NCBI GenBank assembly: GCA_013398175.1
Contig: VZRZ01006498.1
Span: 757,081-821,080, forward strand
Length of the DNA stretch: 64,000 nt
Reading direction: 5' to 3'
DNA from: Climacteris rufus
Lineage: Eukaryota; Chordata; Aves; Passeriformes; Climacteridae
Shown here: positions 24,835-35,145 of the stretch, in pieces
Position numbering within the stretch: position 1 is the stretch's first letter
How the letters are laid out: each line of letters starts with the position of its first letter
Made by a program: the position numbers and the translations under genes
Notes under the pieces: model-generated
Databases searched by the model: none
Seen by the model: the letters and a program-made list of their open reading frames with translations, nothing else
What the model was told of the DNA's origin: nothing

Positions 24835-25366
24835 TTTGCCACGGGTAAAAAGTGTGGGTTACTGGAAGCCTTTGACAGCAATCACGTGACCTGAGAAAAG
24901 CAATTCCAGCCTTGCCCAGTTCCCCCAGGGGTGGAGGATCACAGCTGCCTTCTTCCCCCCTGCTGGCGTTTGCAGGAACTCATGCACGTGGTTTAATTAA
25001 GTCAGTAAAAGTGAAGAGATGAGGAAGGGTTCTTTTCTGCTGGGAAGGGGAGGGCTGGCACGAGCTAGCAGATAAATCATGGAAGCGAGGGGAAGACAGT
25101 CAGGAGAGAGCCAATGGCTGCGGAGGACCGGAACGACTGACAGGGGCGCCAGCCAGCCACATGGCTGTCTGCATACAGCAGAGCAACCAATGGGCTGCCC
25201 TTTTGGGCAGGAACCGCCTCCCCGGCGTGGCCAGGGAGACCCCAGGGCGGCCCAGGGCGTGCCACCCCTGGCTGCATCGGCATTGGGAGGGGAGGGCCCA
25301 GCCCCCATGGCACCAGCACAGAAAGGCCGGGCCGGGCCATTGGCTACCCCCAGAGGCACTGCAACA
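24835..25366 (-). repeat. 5' LTR of the deleted retrovirus
   Basis: On the bottom strand from right to left: TGTTGCAGTGCC start; three CCAAT-type boxes (top-strand ccattgg 25337-25343, ccaatgg 25187-25193 and 25111-25117); a TATA-like tgatttatc (top-strand 25071-25079); an ATTAAA polyadenylation signal (24992-24997) about 80 bases later; then U5 to the primer-binding site. This order fixes the orientation. The U3 part is very rich in G and C compared with the surrounding AT-rich DNA. Confidence 0.8.
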
Positions 25367-25370
25367 ATAA
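25367..25370. repeat. Target-site duplication, right copy (ATAA)
   Basis: Directly follows the right LTR end (gcaaca) and equals the 4 bases before the left LTR at 22910-22913. Confidence 0.5.
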
Positions 25371-26510
25371 TGAGCAACAACTACCCATTGGCAAAATGTG
25401 CTATTAGTGAATGTCAGTCTGGAAAAGCATTGCTCGAATTTTTTTGAACAATAATCATAATGGTCTTTAATTTCCTGCATATTCCTATATATATACACCC
25501 AATTGCAAGTCCTTTAAAACATTTGAGAGCTGTTCACAAATATTAGACTTTTAAGAGAACCATTTTATCTTTACGTTTTCCAGAGTTAGATGAGTGAATG
25601 GCAACTGAAGTTTTGACTAATGGAGGAAAATGAATGAGAAGACTTTCAGACCTAAGTGAGTGAGTATGAATGGTTTTCTGCAGGGAGCTAGGGGTGCTTA
25701 GCTTGTATTCCTTGGCAAAACAGCCAGGGAAGGGCACCTAGCAAACATAACACAGAATTCAAATGATACCTTTCTTCACTCTGCTACTGATTAGCTACGT
25801 GGCTTGATTTAATACTTTTACTTTTTGTTAATTATAAAACAGGCTTATTTTGTCTAAAAAACAAAATTTTGCTTAGCCTGTCTTAAAGATAGGCATTTTT
25901 TAGTTAAAAAATAGATTTTGATGTGAGATACACCTTCAGATCATCATGTGTAGCAGCTCACCAATGCCTGTGTCTGCAAGAATCCAGAGATGTTTTACTA
26001 GTAATAATGTTGTACCATAATAATTGATTAATCCAAAACCTGAAATACTGTCTAGTAAAACATGGTGCTTACATAATAGTGCATAACTTTTCTGCAGAAA
26101 ATGAATGAATATTTCCTTATCCGTTCCTCAGGAATTGTGAAATGTGGTGGGTTAGCTGGTTGGATCAGCATTGTACTGTCAGTCTGCTGAGGTTATGGAG
26201 ACATTTGCTAATGATTGTTGTAAAATCAGTATCTGGTCTAATTCCATGTAAATAAGATTACTGATCACCTTCTGCCTATGAACATCTTTATAATATCATT
26301 AGAAAAAAATGTTTCCTACTTATAAAATTAATTCAGATATGTTCCCTTACCCTCTTTTTCCCCCTCCCATTTCTTAGAATTATCCCTTTTTGCTTTAAGT
26401 TTATAATTCCTATGGATGTTATTGCTAGGGAAAGTATTACAGAACTCAATTTGGAATGAAGTAAAAAGCGACATCTTAGAACATTAGATCAGTGTCAATT
26501 CAGAAATAAT

Positions 26511-26583
26511 TGTTCCCAAGTAGTGTAGTAGTAGTAGTTCCCAAGAATAGTTCCCAAGTAGTTCCCAAGTAGTTCCCAAGAGT
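26511..26583. repeat. Minisatellite, 11-bp unit TAGTTCCCAAG
   Basis: GTTCCCAAG occurs five times, starting at 26512, 26537, 26550, 26561 and 26572. The last three are spaced exactly 11 bases. A short (GTA)n insertion separates the first two. Confidence 0.85.
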
Positions 26584-26909
26584 ACCTTGTCGTCACATTT
26601 CATAAGAGCCAGAAAAAAACCTCATTCAATAAATGTAGTTGTTGAAAGAGCATCTGGAGCTGGAAATCTTATCCTGATGGGAGAGTACAACACCATACAA
26701 GGGACACAGTATTCTTTGTAGTTGTAAAAGAAAAGAAAAACATCTGCACAATTCTGTCTGCGTGTTTGGGAGGCTGAAACAATTTGACTAGGAAATAGCA
26801 AATGACGAGAATTTCCATATAAAATTTTACCCAGGATTAATACTCTTTATTTTACAAACACTTGGTAGGTGATCTTTGATCAAGTAAAAAATTGGCTTTC
26901 ATAAAATTC

Positions 26910-26927
26910 GTTTACCATATGGTAAAC
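26910..26927. repeat. Perfect 18-bp palindrome
   Basis: GTTTACCATATGGTAAAC reads the same on both strands with no spacer. Its half contains GTAAAC, a core forkhead-type binding word; a regulatory role is only a guess. Confidence 0.75.
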
Positions 26928-27785
26928 TGACCATTTGCACATGCTGCTTGAGACCTTGCTATCTTGAGACTTTTCTCATCAGTCTGATAATGAAATTATG
27001 TAAAAGGACAGCAGGCAGACCACCTGTTGCAGCACTGATACTGAGCAAGTTATTTATACTCTGTCCAGTGAAAATTATTTAATTAGTCTGCAACTTTCAT
27101 CAAAAAAGATAACTTTCTTTCTGAAAGAGATGAAATTTTATGTATGTGCTTCCTTTGTACCCAGATGCTTTACATTTATCTAATATTGTAAATTATTGCA
27201 ATGAGATTGCTTCCAGTGTTCTTAATATGTATTGCAAATGCCATAATGCTAAAAGCATAGGTAGCAATAGCAGTTCTAATATCCAAGCTTGAGATCTCAC
27301 TTTGCTACACACAAGAAGCAGTAGTTGTATCTAAATTCAGCTACATCTTTTGTGTGAGTCTAATCAGGATGACAGGATTGTTTCCCTCCATTGGCTGTGT
27401 AGGTTATATGGTACATGTACTTGTTCATGTAATGTTCTGAATGACTTTTATTTTGAATTTGTTTTATTAACTGTGCATTTGACAAGGCTACTCACATCAC
27501 CACTGTGAAATACAAACCCCATCATTTTCTCCTGGGTTTTTTTACAGACAGGCAAGTGAAGAATCAATGACCTGACTTGAAATATTTCAGGTCAATGTAC
27601 AGATTGTAATGACTTGTCATCCAGTCATCCCAAAGATTTCAAATATTCAGAATCCTATTTGTTGCCTATATCAAGTCTAGAAAGTAAGCCCAGATACACT
27701 GAGCCAAGCATCTTCCTCTTTCTGACACAACACCTGCTAAGTAAAATTTGTTAAAAGCAATATGAAATTTTACTTGAGTAAAAGT

Positions 27786-27822
27786 TTTATTTATTTATTT
27801 ATTTGTTTATTTGCTTATTTAT
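27786..27822. repeat. (TTTA)n tetranucleotide run
   Basis: About nine units of TTTA/ATTT with G or C interruptions in the later units. Confidence 0.8.
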
Positions 27823-28389
27823 GCTAGAGTTGTAGACTGTACTATCTATATGAAGAATCTTCTTTGTGACAGAGAAAGTAAAAGACTTTTTAAAAGGCAA
27901 ACTCTATGTACACTTGTTTTTTACATGATCACACATTGGAGCAGGGTTCTTTTTATTTTACCTTGTTTAAATATGCAGATGAAGCCCTGTATCCTTGGCA
28001 GCCTATGAGAAAATAAGTGAATAGGACAGGCATCTAAGCAATAACACTTCTAAAACACCCTTATATGTGAAAGTATGGTAATAGCTAAGATTCATTACAA
28101 CAGACTTGCTACTTGTGGCCTGGTTTTGCTGCTACATTTAGTGATGGGATGGCCTTATCAATTCTAGTGATTCTACAGTGGCTAAGGGCTGTGTTTTACC
28201 AGCATTTAATAGAACCTATAAATAAAGTACACCTTTCATCTACTTTAAAAGTGGGTCATGAAGCAAAGGTGAATTCTGGGTAATAAACAGAACCAACATG
28301 GGTAGGTATTCGCAATACTTTTCATCTGCATGAGTTTGTTGGTTTTTTCCAACTACTTATCCCATTACTTATTCCTGCAATTGCAGGAT

Positions 28390-28490
28390 ACTGGTGTTGG
28401 TATTAAAACTTAAGACTTGGCAGTGCTAGGCTAGTTTAGCATTATCTCTGAGGTCTTTCTCAATCTAAATGATTCTATGATTTTATATAG
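28390..28490 (+). mobile_element. CR1 LINE 3' end
   Basis: About 100 bases ending in aatctaaatgattctatgat, preceded by gacttggcagtgctaggcta and gaggtctttctcaatc. These are the last bases of CR1 on the top strand. The upstream part of the element is absent, as is usual for 5'-truncated LINE copies. Confidence 0.8.
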
Positions 28491-29059
28491 TCTACCAATA
28501 ATGTATTGGCTGAGTTCAAAATTAGATTTTGTTATAACAAAATGCAATGTGACATAAGACACGTTGACCTATACCTATACCTTAATTTGTTCTACTTTCT
28601 ATTTATGGATAGAGAGGGAGACAAAAGTTACCACATAACCTGAGTAAACCAGACTTCCCTAGTAGTTCATACTGTTATATTTTCATTTTTTTTCAATCAG
28701 AATGGAAAGGCAATTCAATTTTCTTATTGGTCAGGGTTCTAAACAAATGTAGGAACAGTCTGTGTTCTGTGCCTTCTAACATGTTCAGCTAGGTTTAGGT
28801 TCAGATGGATGTTCTTATGTGATCCATTTCTTATTACTGAAGACGATAAATGTGAGTAGGTCTTAGTTTCTATACTCCACACTTCATATTTTCTTCTTAA
28901 TTTTTCTTATGTTATCTTAATACTCTGTACATTTTTTGATTTTGGGGGGTATACATATGTATGTCAGATTTATACAATTTGGCATGTGAATTTTAACAAA
29001 GTGGTAGATAGGTATGCCATTATTTACCTGTGCAAACAATGGGAGCTTTGTGATGATGT
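28491..29059. other. Sequence without a recognisable gene
   Basis: AT-rich spacer between two CR1 tails. Nothing recognised. Confidence 0.6.
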
Positions 29060-29660
29060 CACAGAATCATAGAGTGATCAAGGGTCAGGGTTGGAAGAGA
29101 CCTTCGTTTGGAAGAGACCATGATCATCTCATCCAATGGTCAATACAGCACCACCATAATTATCCCTAAACCCCTAAACATCCCCAAGTGACAAATACAG
29201 ATGCCACTTGAACTCTTCCAGAGACAGACTCCACTACCTCCCTGGGTGCCTTATTCCAATGCCTGACCACAATTTCAGTGGAAAGAAAATTTTCTAATAT
29301 CTAATCTGAACATCCCTTGCTGTACCTTAAGACCATTTCCTGTCATCTTTTCACTTGAGACATGGCAGAAGAGCCTGACCCCCACCTCACTACAACCTCC
29401 TTTCAGGTGGTATAGAGAGCAGTGAGGTCACCCCAGAGCCTCCTCTTCTCCAGACTAAATAACCCCAGCTCCCTCAGTCACTTATAAAATTTGCTCCAGA
29501 CCCTTTACCAGCTTTGTTGCCCTTCTCTGGACATGCACCAGCACCTCAATGTCTTTCTTGAAGTGAGGGTCCCGAAACTAAACAAGAATTTGTGGTATGG
29601 CCTCACCAGTGCCAAGTGCACCAGGCAATCACTTCCCTAATCCTGCTGACTATATTATTC
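29060..29660 (-). mobile_element. CR1 LINE 3' end
   Basis: Bottom-strand CR1. On the top strand it starts with cacagaatcatagagtgatc and continues through actacctccctgggtgcctt, cttctccagactaaataacc, tttgttgcccttctctggac and gtatggcctcaccagtgcca. It carries the 3' tail and the end of ORF2 in about 600 bases. Frames are broken. Confidence 0.85.
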
Positions 29661-30334
29661 TCAAAGTCACTAGTGTACTATAGACTACACTTAAGTTCTA
29701 AAATATACAAAAAGTAACAACAACTCAAAATTTCTTTTGAAAGGAAACTCTTCACTGACCTCATTTTTGTCATGCATATGTATTATCCATTATAGCTGTA
29801 GTAAATTCCCTACATGAGCTTTGCTGTCATATGAATATTAATGGTCTGTTACTGTAGTGCTTAAAGGTTAACCTGCAATTGAAACCTAAAGTATTTCACT
29901 CATGTCTACTGGAGCAGGTGTGTGCAAGCAGGGGTTCCTACATGCCCAGGTGAGGGGGCACCTGCAACCCCTGTCATGAACTATGGCTGTGGGAAAGCAC
30001 CTGCTTGGGATTAATAATAAAAGGGTTTTTAACAATCATAGAATACAAGGTTGAAAAGGTGTTACAACGCCCCCACAGAAGACAAGGGTAACTCAGGTTC
30101 TTAATGCATCTCTTGGGGCAGATTAGACTGAAATGACACTGAATGATCAGTGTTTATAAACATATATATGTTGAGTTTATTTTAGAATAATTTGGTTGCA
30201 ATGGAAAGCAGGTATGTAGATGTTTTGTTTATTATTACTATTATTATTTATAATAAAATAGCAATATAAAACCATAAAAGTAACATTTAAGAAAATGTAT
30301 AAGGAAAATGAAAGAAAGGATAAAAGTAGAAAGA
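29661..30334. other. Sequence with a short CR1-tail-like phrase
   Basis: A GC-richer patch lies at 29925-30010. It is followed by aatcatagaatacaaggttg at 30037-30056, which looks like a bottom-strand CR1 tail start, but the sequence soon stops resembling CR1. The remaining part is AT-rich. On the bottom strand this stretch follows the next LTR, so it could hold decayed retroviral internal sequence; nothing supports that directly. Confidence 0.4.
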
Positions 30335-31049
30335 TGTCACCACCCGTGGACCTCGCAACCAGACACGGGTTCTTGCAATTTTGATGTCTGTTGGTCAAAA
30401 TGGTGGTCACAGGTTGGATCTGTCAGGTGGTGAGAGAAGTCCACGAAAGACCAAAGTTTCATGCATTTTATTTGCTCAGGTTCGGGTGGAACGCGCAGGT
30501 CCCTCCCCTGGGGCAGGGAATTGCACAGTGATGTAATGCTGTGGATCAAGACACTTCCCAATATGCCACAGCTGCCTCTCAAGGCAGCGGCACCGGCACC
30601 GCAGTTGAGTCAATTATGGCCCATCAGAAGGAGTGAATGTCTTCAGCCTTTGTGTGAATGTCTCGGTATTTCTCCAGAGGGGAGTTTTCACAGCTGAACC
30701 ATTTGTGTAAGGACTTTGGCATGATAAAAAGCATTATTCCACTTTGTAGGATCTGCCTCTTATCAGCCTATTCCCTTATCTTGTTCAAAACCAGCTTGTA
30801 GCCTGAGGAGGCTGTCCTGCACTTGTACCGCAACTGAGTTATCAACATTCCAATCTCTCACACTTGTGGAGACATTCTTCCCCCCAGCCTTGTTTACTTC
30901 TCTTTAGACATGGGATAATTGGACAATAGTACCACCTTTATCTTAGCTCAAATTCCCACAGTCCAAATTCCAGTTAGTAGGCATATTCAGGGAGGCGTGG
31001 GCTTCTGTGGTCCCAGATGAACAGCTGCTTCTTTGCACAGTTTGCTACA
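30335..31049 (-). repeat. Probable endogenous retrovirus LTR
   Basis: On the bottom strand the block begins TGTAGCAAACTG, holds a G+C-rich part followed by a polyadenylation signal AATAAA (top-strand tttatt, 30467-30472) and ends CGGGTGGTGACA. TGT...ACA ends and a polyadenylation signal about 130 bases from the 3' end fit an LTR. No matching target duplication was found (aaaga on the left, ctgga on the right), so the borders, especially the right one, may be wrong. Confidence 0.55.
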
Positions 31050-31109
31050 CTGGACAAAACTCTCCCTATGATCTTAACAGTATTTAAGATATTAATCATT
31101 TCAGTCTGT

Positions 31110-31415
31110 CACCAAAGGACCTCAGGGATCATCTGATCCATCCTTTCTTGACAAAAGCACATTCTAGACAAGGTGGCCCAGCACTCTGTCCAGATGAATT
31201 TCACAGGTGTCCAATGATGGGGAATCGATCACTTCCCTATGGAGACTGTTTCAACGGCTGATTGTTCTCATTGCGAAAAATGTACCTTGTGTTCAACAGA
31301 AATCTTCCCAGGACTAACTTGTACCCATCAACCCTCATCTGTTTCATTCACTCCTTATAAAAAGAGTCTTCATTTACTTTGTAGCAATCCTTTAAATACT
31401 GGAACCTGGTGATAA
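31110..31415 (-). mobile_element. Old CR1 LINE 3' end
   Basis: Bottom-strand CR1, quite diverged. Top-strand words in the right order are caaaggacctcagggatcat, cagcactctgtccagatgaa, gtccaatgatggggaatcg, acttgtacccatcaaccctc and aaatactggaacctggtgat. Lies directly beyond the right end of the LTR at 30335-31049. Confidence 0.75.
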
Positions 31416-32804
31416 GTATTTATTTATGTGTATAACATTTGCAACTCTCTGGTAATGTGGTATATCTGCTACATTGCTGATACTTATCCTAAATTTAAAG
31501 TTCACTGATTGTTGATTAATGATATGTTGATAATAAATCAATACATCACTTTGATCCTTAGATCCATGTCGATTGGACTTTTTTTTCCCAGCTACAGTGT
31601 TCAAGCTATCTGGTTTAAGACTATCTTGCATGAATCATCCTAGCTGTGTAAATATCCCAGCTGCATTGCAGATATTTCTAGTTGGACTAAAAATACAGTC
31701 ATTAGAACAAAAACAAACAAACAAACAAAAAAAAAAAAAAAGGAATATTTTCAATTTATGATTATCTAAATTTATATTAAATATGGCATATAGAGACCGA
31801 AGTGTGTAATCAAGCATTATAGAAAGTTATTTACCTAAGGTGACATTGGTAATCCGATTTGTTTGTTCAGACAGAAGAAATATAGATATCCCATAATTAG
31901 ATTGTATAGACCCCTTTGTCACATAAGCAGACGTACTTCCCTTCAGTAAGGTTGGTATTTCAAAGACAGTTTAAGAATTATTGATGCAGAAGTCCGATTC
32001 AGTCTAACAGGCTGTTCCAACATAAATACACTGTGCTAAAAGACTGATTTTATAAATACATGCAATGGGAAATTCAAGGCATATGGCCAAATTCATGCAT
32101 CTCTCATAGTTCAGTCCTTGAAACCTACTGAGGATTCAGCCTAATGAAGACTGGCAGTGTCACATTGTCATGCTGCTCTTCTCCACTCTCCTATCATTGT
32201 TGTTTTTAACATTTCTATGACTTATTAACACTTGTTCACTTGCCAGAATGTTCTTTTGAACTTTAAGTAGAAGCTATCATGAAGCTGGCATCCTGAAGAT
32301 CTCAGTTTCACTCCAGATTTTTTATACTGCAGAAGAGCCAATGATGTAATGGAGAGAGGGGCAGAAGCAAAAGCTGTCATGTTTTCATTCCTCTTTTAAA
32401 ACACACCACGTTATTTACAATACTCTACTAATGTAATTTAGCTTGGAACAGGATCAAAATTAAACTGCATGTTTTGAATGAAAACTTAGGTTTTGGTCAT
32501 GTTCCAAACAAAACTACACTAATAGGGTGTTGTAGATACTGCAGTGAATTTTAAAGGGTGCACTAGAATATTATGACCTTTTCTTATGCTCTGCTCTGAG
32601 CTGTGCTCCTCTCACCTCCTACAGCACACTAGATTCTCCCAAACTCAAGATCACAGTCTGGATGAGAATGACATTTCTAAAGAGTTAATCGGAGGCAAAA
32701 TCATTGTTAGCAAGATAATTGAGAAAATGAACAATGAAAAATCTCTTTTTTGTTGTTTTAAATGTTGGATTCTAAAGGTGCAATCAATAATGAATTGATA
32801 AGGA
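31416..32804. other. AT-rich sequence without a recognisable gene
   Basis: No gene recognised. An (AAAC)n run leads into a poly-A run at about 31706-31741. Confidence 0.6.
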
Positions 32805-33361
32805 AGTGTTGCAACTTCTGAAAAAAAGTCACACAGGTACTGCTGATACAGGGGAATTAGGGGTTAGAATAGAACATGGGTACTAAGACGATGTATACTG
32901 CTTGTTTAACATTAACTATGCTTGGGGCTACTAAGACAATGTATATTAACTTTGCTTGCTAAAGCAGAAAACAGCGGATGTCATGCTTGGACTAACTTCA
33001 AGGCTTACTCTTGGACCAGAGACCCAGAGGGCCTACACAACGGAAAAAAGGTGAAAAGTTCATTGTGATGAAGACTTGTCTTACTTCATCAAAGACCCCC
33101 AGAGACCAACACCAGAGGTCAATGAGAATGCATAGTATAGGAACTTAGCTCATTAGCATGAGAAGCGAGAGTAGGCGGGGATAGGTTATGAATATGTATA
33201 GGCATATTTTGTAATCTGTTGAATATGTAACCTGTAAACAGATATATAGTAAACTAAATGTGGCAGAAGGTCACACACAATTTGGAAGGAATTTTCTGTG
33301 TGCCCGGCGCTGTAATAAAAGCATACCTACTTTACAACCATCGGTTGTGGAGTCTTTTACA
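32805..33361 (+). repeat. Probable ERVL-type LTR
   Basis: Top-strand LTR features in order: a TATA-like gatatatag (33241-33249), cccggcgctg, a polyadenylation signal AATAAA (33314-33319) and a U5-like end ggagtcttttaca at 33361. The words around the polyadenylation signal recall bird ERVL-group LTRs. The 5' limit (TGTTGCAAC near 32805) is a guess and no target duplication was found. The U3 part carries an internal duplication: tactaagacRatgtata at 32881-32897 and again at 32929-32945. Confidence 0.55.
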
Positions 33362-33688
33362 GCAAATCACTGCAGTCATAGCACATTTGAGGCAAATGGG
33401 AGATGTAGTCATTTTCTCCTTCTTTTCCAACTGCTTGGCCTTTCTTTATTTCAATTATAGTACTTGTCTGTGTAGCAGCTCAGCATTTGGAATCTATCAA
33501 TCACCCTGCATCTAAAGAGATCAGAATATTCAGGTAAAAAAAACAGGAGCTGTCAATGCTCTATTTTTATTTTCAGAGAGTTTTTTTTGTGCAGGGTGTA
33601 ATGTGATTTACATTGGAACAATTTAAGATTTATTTGTCAAATTATTGATTTTCTAACTGCTAGTTTGTGAAGTCATAACAAGTGACCA

Positions 33689-33761
33689 NNNNNNNNNNNN
33701 NNNNNNNNNNNNNNNNNNNNNNNNNNNNNNNNNNNNNNNNNNNNNNNNNNNNNNNNNNNNN
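33689..33761. other. Assembly gap (73 N)
   Basis: A run of 73 unknown bases followed by acacatatatatat and a T run, so the missing DNA is probably a dinucleotide repeat. Confidence 0.99.
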
Positions 33762-35050
33762 ACACATATATATATATATATTTTTTTTTTTCCCAGAACA
33801 GCCTGAAGACCTATGGTCAGGCAGTCACCTGACCTGAGTATGCATGTGAATATGAGTAGTGTACCTACCTGATTCCTTCCTTTATCACCTGAACACACCA
33901 GAGCTGAACTTTACTTTGACCTTCACTCTCCTCTCTCTCCTAACCCATATGTTCCCCTGCACTTTTTCTGCTGTTGTTTTATATGAGAATCTTCAAAAGA
34001 AGGCTAATGATGATGAGAGATTGTGAGAAATTTACTGACACTGACTTTTTCTCATCACCTTGGGCTAGAATAATTTGGAATAATGACTTTAAATATTCAA
34101 CTTTCTGAAGATTAGTAAATTTTATAACTTAATAATTGAAATTATGTTCCTAAATATAATTAATTTCATATCACCATTAGAAAAGAAACTGATGTTATTT
34201 TTTAATCTCATTGTTAGAAAAGAAACTATTTTTTTTAATCTCACTTTGATATGGAACAACCCCCATCTTTTAAAAATTGTTACCATACAGTTCTTATACT
34301 CTACTTCTGAATTTATGAAATTGTGAATGAACTTACAGAGAATCTTCAAACTGGTGTCCAGACATGAAAATATTTTAATGTATAGTCACTGGACTAAATT
34401 TTATTAAAACATTTAAAAAATTATTAAATGCTTCATACACAATGAAACCACATATCTAGATGGGGTCTTAAAATGTACAGAGTATGATGTAATTTCCCTT
34501 AGTGATTTAGAACACTTAAGTTATGGAAAACAAAACAGACCTAAACTCTTCACTAGTACTTCATATTAGTAAACCAAACACTGCATTTACCAAATTTGCG
34601 TCCTTTCTTATCCTTTCTCTTCCCTTCTCCTCTGGCATCTCCTAGTACAAGTTCAAGAATAATTGGTCTGAATGCAAGGCAGTGAAAATTAGCAAGAGAT
34701 TTGTTTTAGCTCACCTATCTTAAAACCCTCCAAAAGCTGGCGTTTTCCCAATTTCAAGTCGTTTTCAGAGTTGGAAGTTAACTTTATGAATTACACTGGA
34801 AAGTTATATTAAAAGTGTTGTTAGTGGAAAGTCAGATTTCTTTTGTAGTCATTCAATGGTCTTATAATAGTGACAATTCAGGGATAGTTTCTAAACAAAT
34901 TGTTATGGTCAAAAGCAAATGGTACAGCCATTACAGAAAAAAAAAGCTAATTATTTCTTTTTGCACATAATCTGAGGCTCAGTCTCTTAATATAAAATGA
35001 AACATATGAAAAACACTTCCATAGACTAATGTAAAAAAATAATAACTTAC

Positions 35051-35145
35051 AAAAAAAAAAAAAAAACAAAAACAAACAAACAAAAAAAAACCAACAACAA
35101 CAACAAAAAACACAAAACCCCCCAAAACATGAAAAAAAAAAAAAA
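35051..35145. repeat. A-rich low-complexity patch
   Basis: Poly-A runs interrupted by AAAC and AAC units. On the other strand it could have been the tail of an old retroposed sequence, but no parent is visible. Confidence 0.85.

Larger units (their letters stand above)
22914..25366 (-). mobile_element. Non-autonomous endogenous retrovirus, ERV1-like, internally deleted
   Basis: A 2.45-kb element read on the bottom strand: 5' LTR (24835-25366), internal region (about 1.36 kb), 3' LTR (22914-23474). The two LTRs are direct repeats of each other, their outer ends read TGT...ACA on the bottom strand, and ATAA flanks both sides. The internal region has a primer-binding-site-like sequence right after the 5' LTR, a splice donor, a short gag start and a splice acceptor, but no protease, polymerase or full envelope coding. 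Copies like this would need enzymes from a complete relative to move. The MGQ gag start and 4-bp duplication suggest a gammaretrovirus-like (ERV1) origin; exact family unknown. Confidence 0.8.
25371..28389. other. AT-rich sequence without a recognisable gene
   Basis: No gene recognised. Holds an 11-bp minisatellite (26511-26583), a perfect 18-bp palindrome (26910-26927) and a TTTA tetranucleotide run (27786-27822). A phrase at 25778-25850 (gctactgattagctacgtgg, later ataaaacagg) distantly recalls the MIR core, too weak to call. Confidence 0.6.

Noticed and set aside
23070..25498. Many proline/alanine-rich frames on both strands
   Set aside because: They fall in the GC-rich LTRs of the endogenous retrovirus, and similar frames appear in both LTR copies, as expected from repeated non-coding DNA.
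25778..25850. MIR-like phrase (gattagctacgtggcttga)
   Set aside because: Only a few words match and the ctcagtttcctcatctg core is absent. Too weak to annotate.
33653..33898. Open frame spanning the second N gap
   Set aside because: About a third of it is unknown bases, so it is not evidence of coding.
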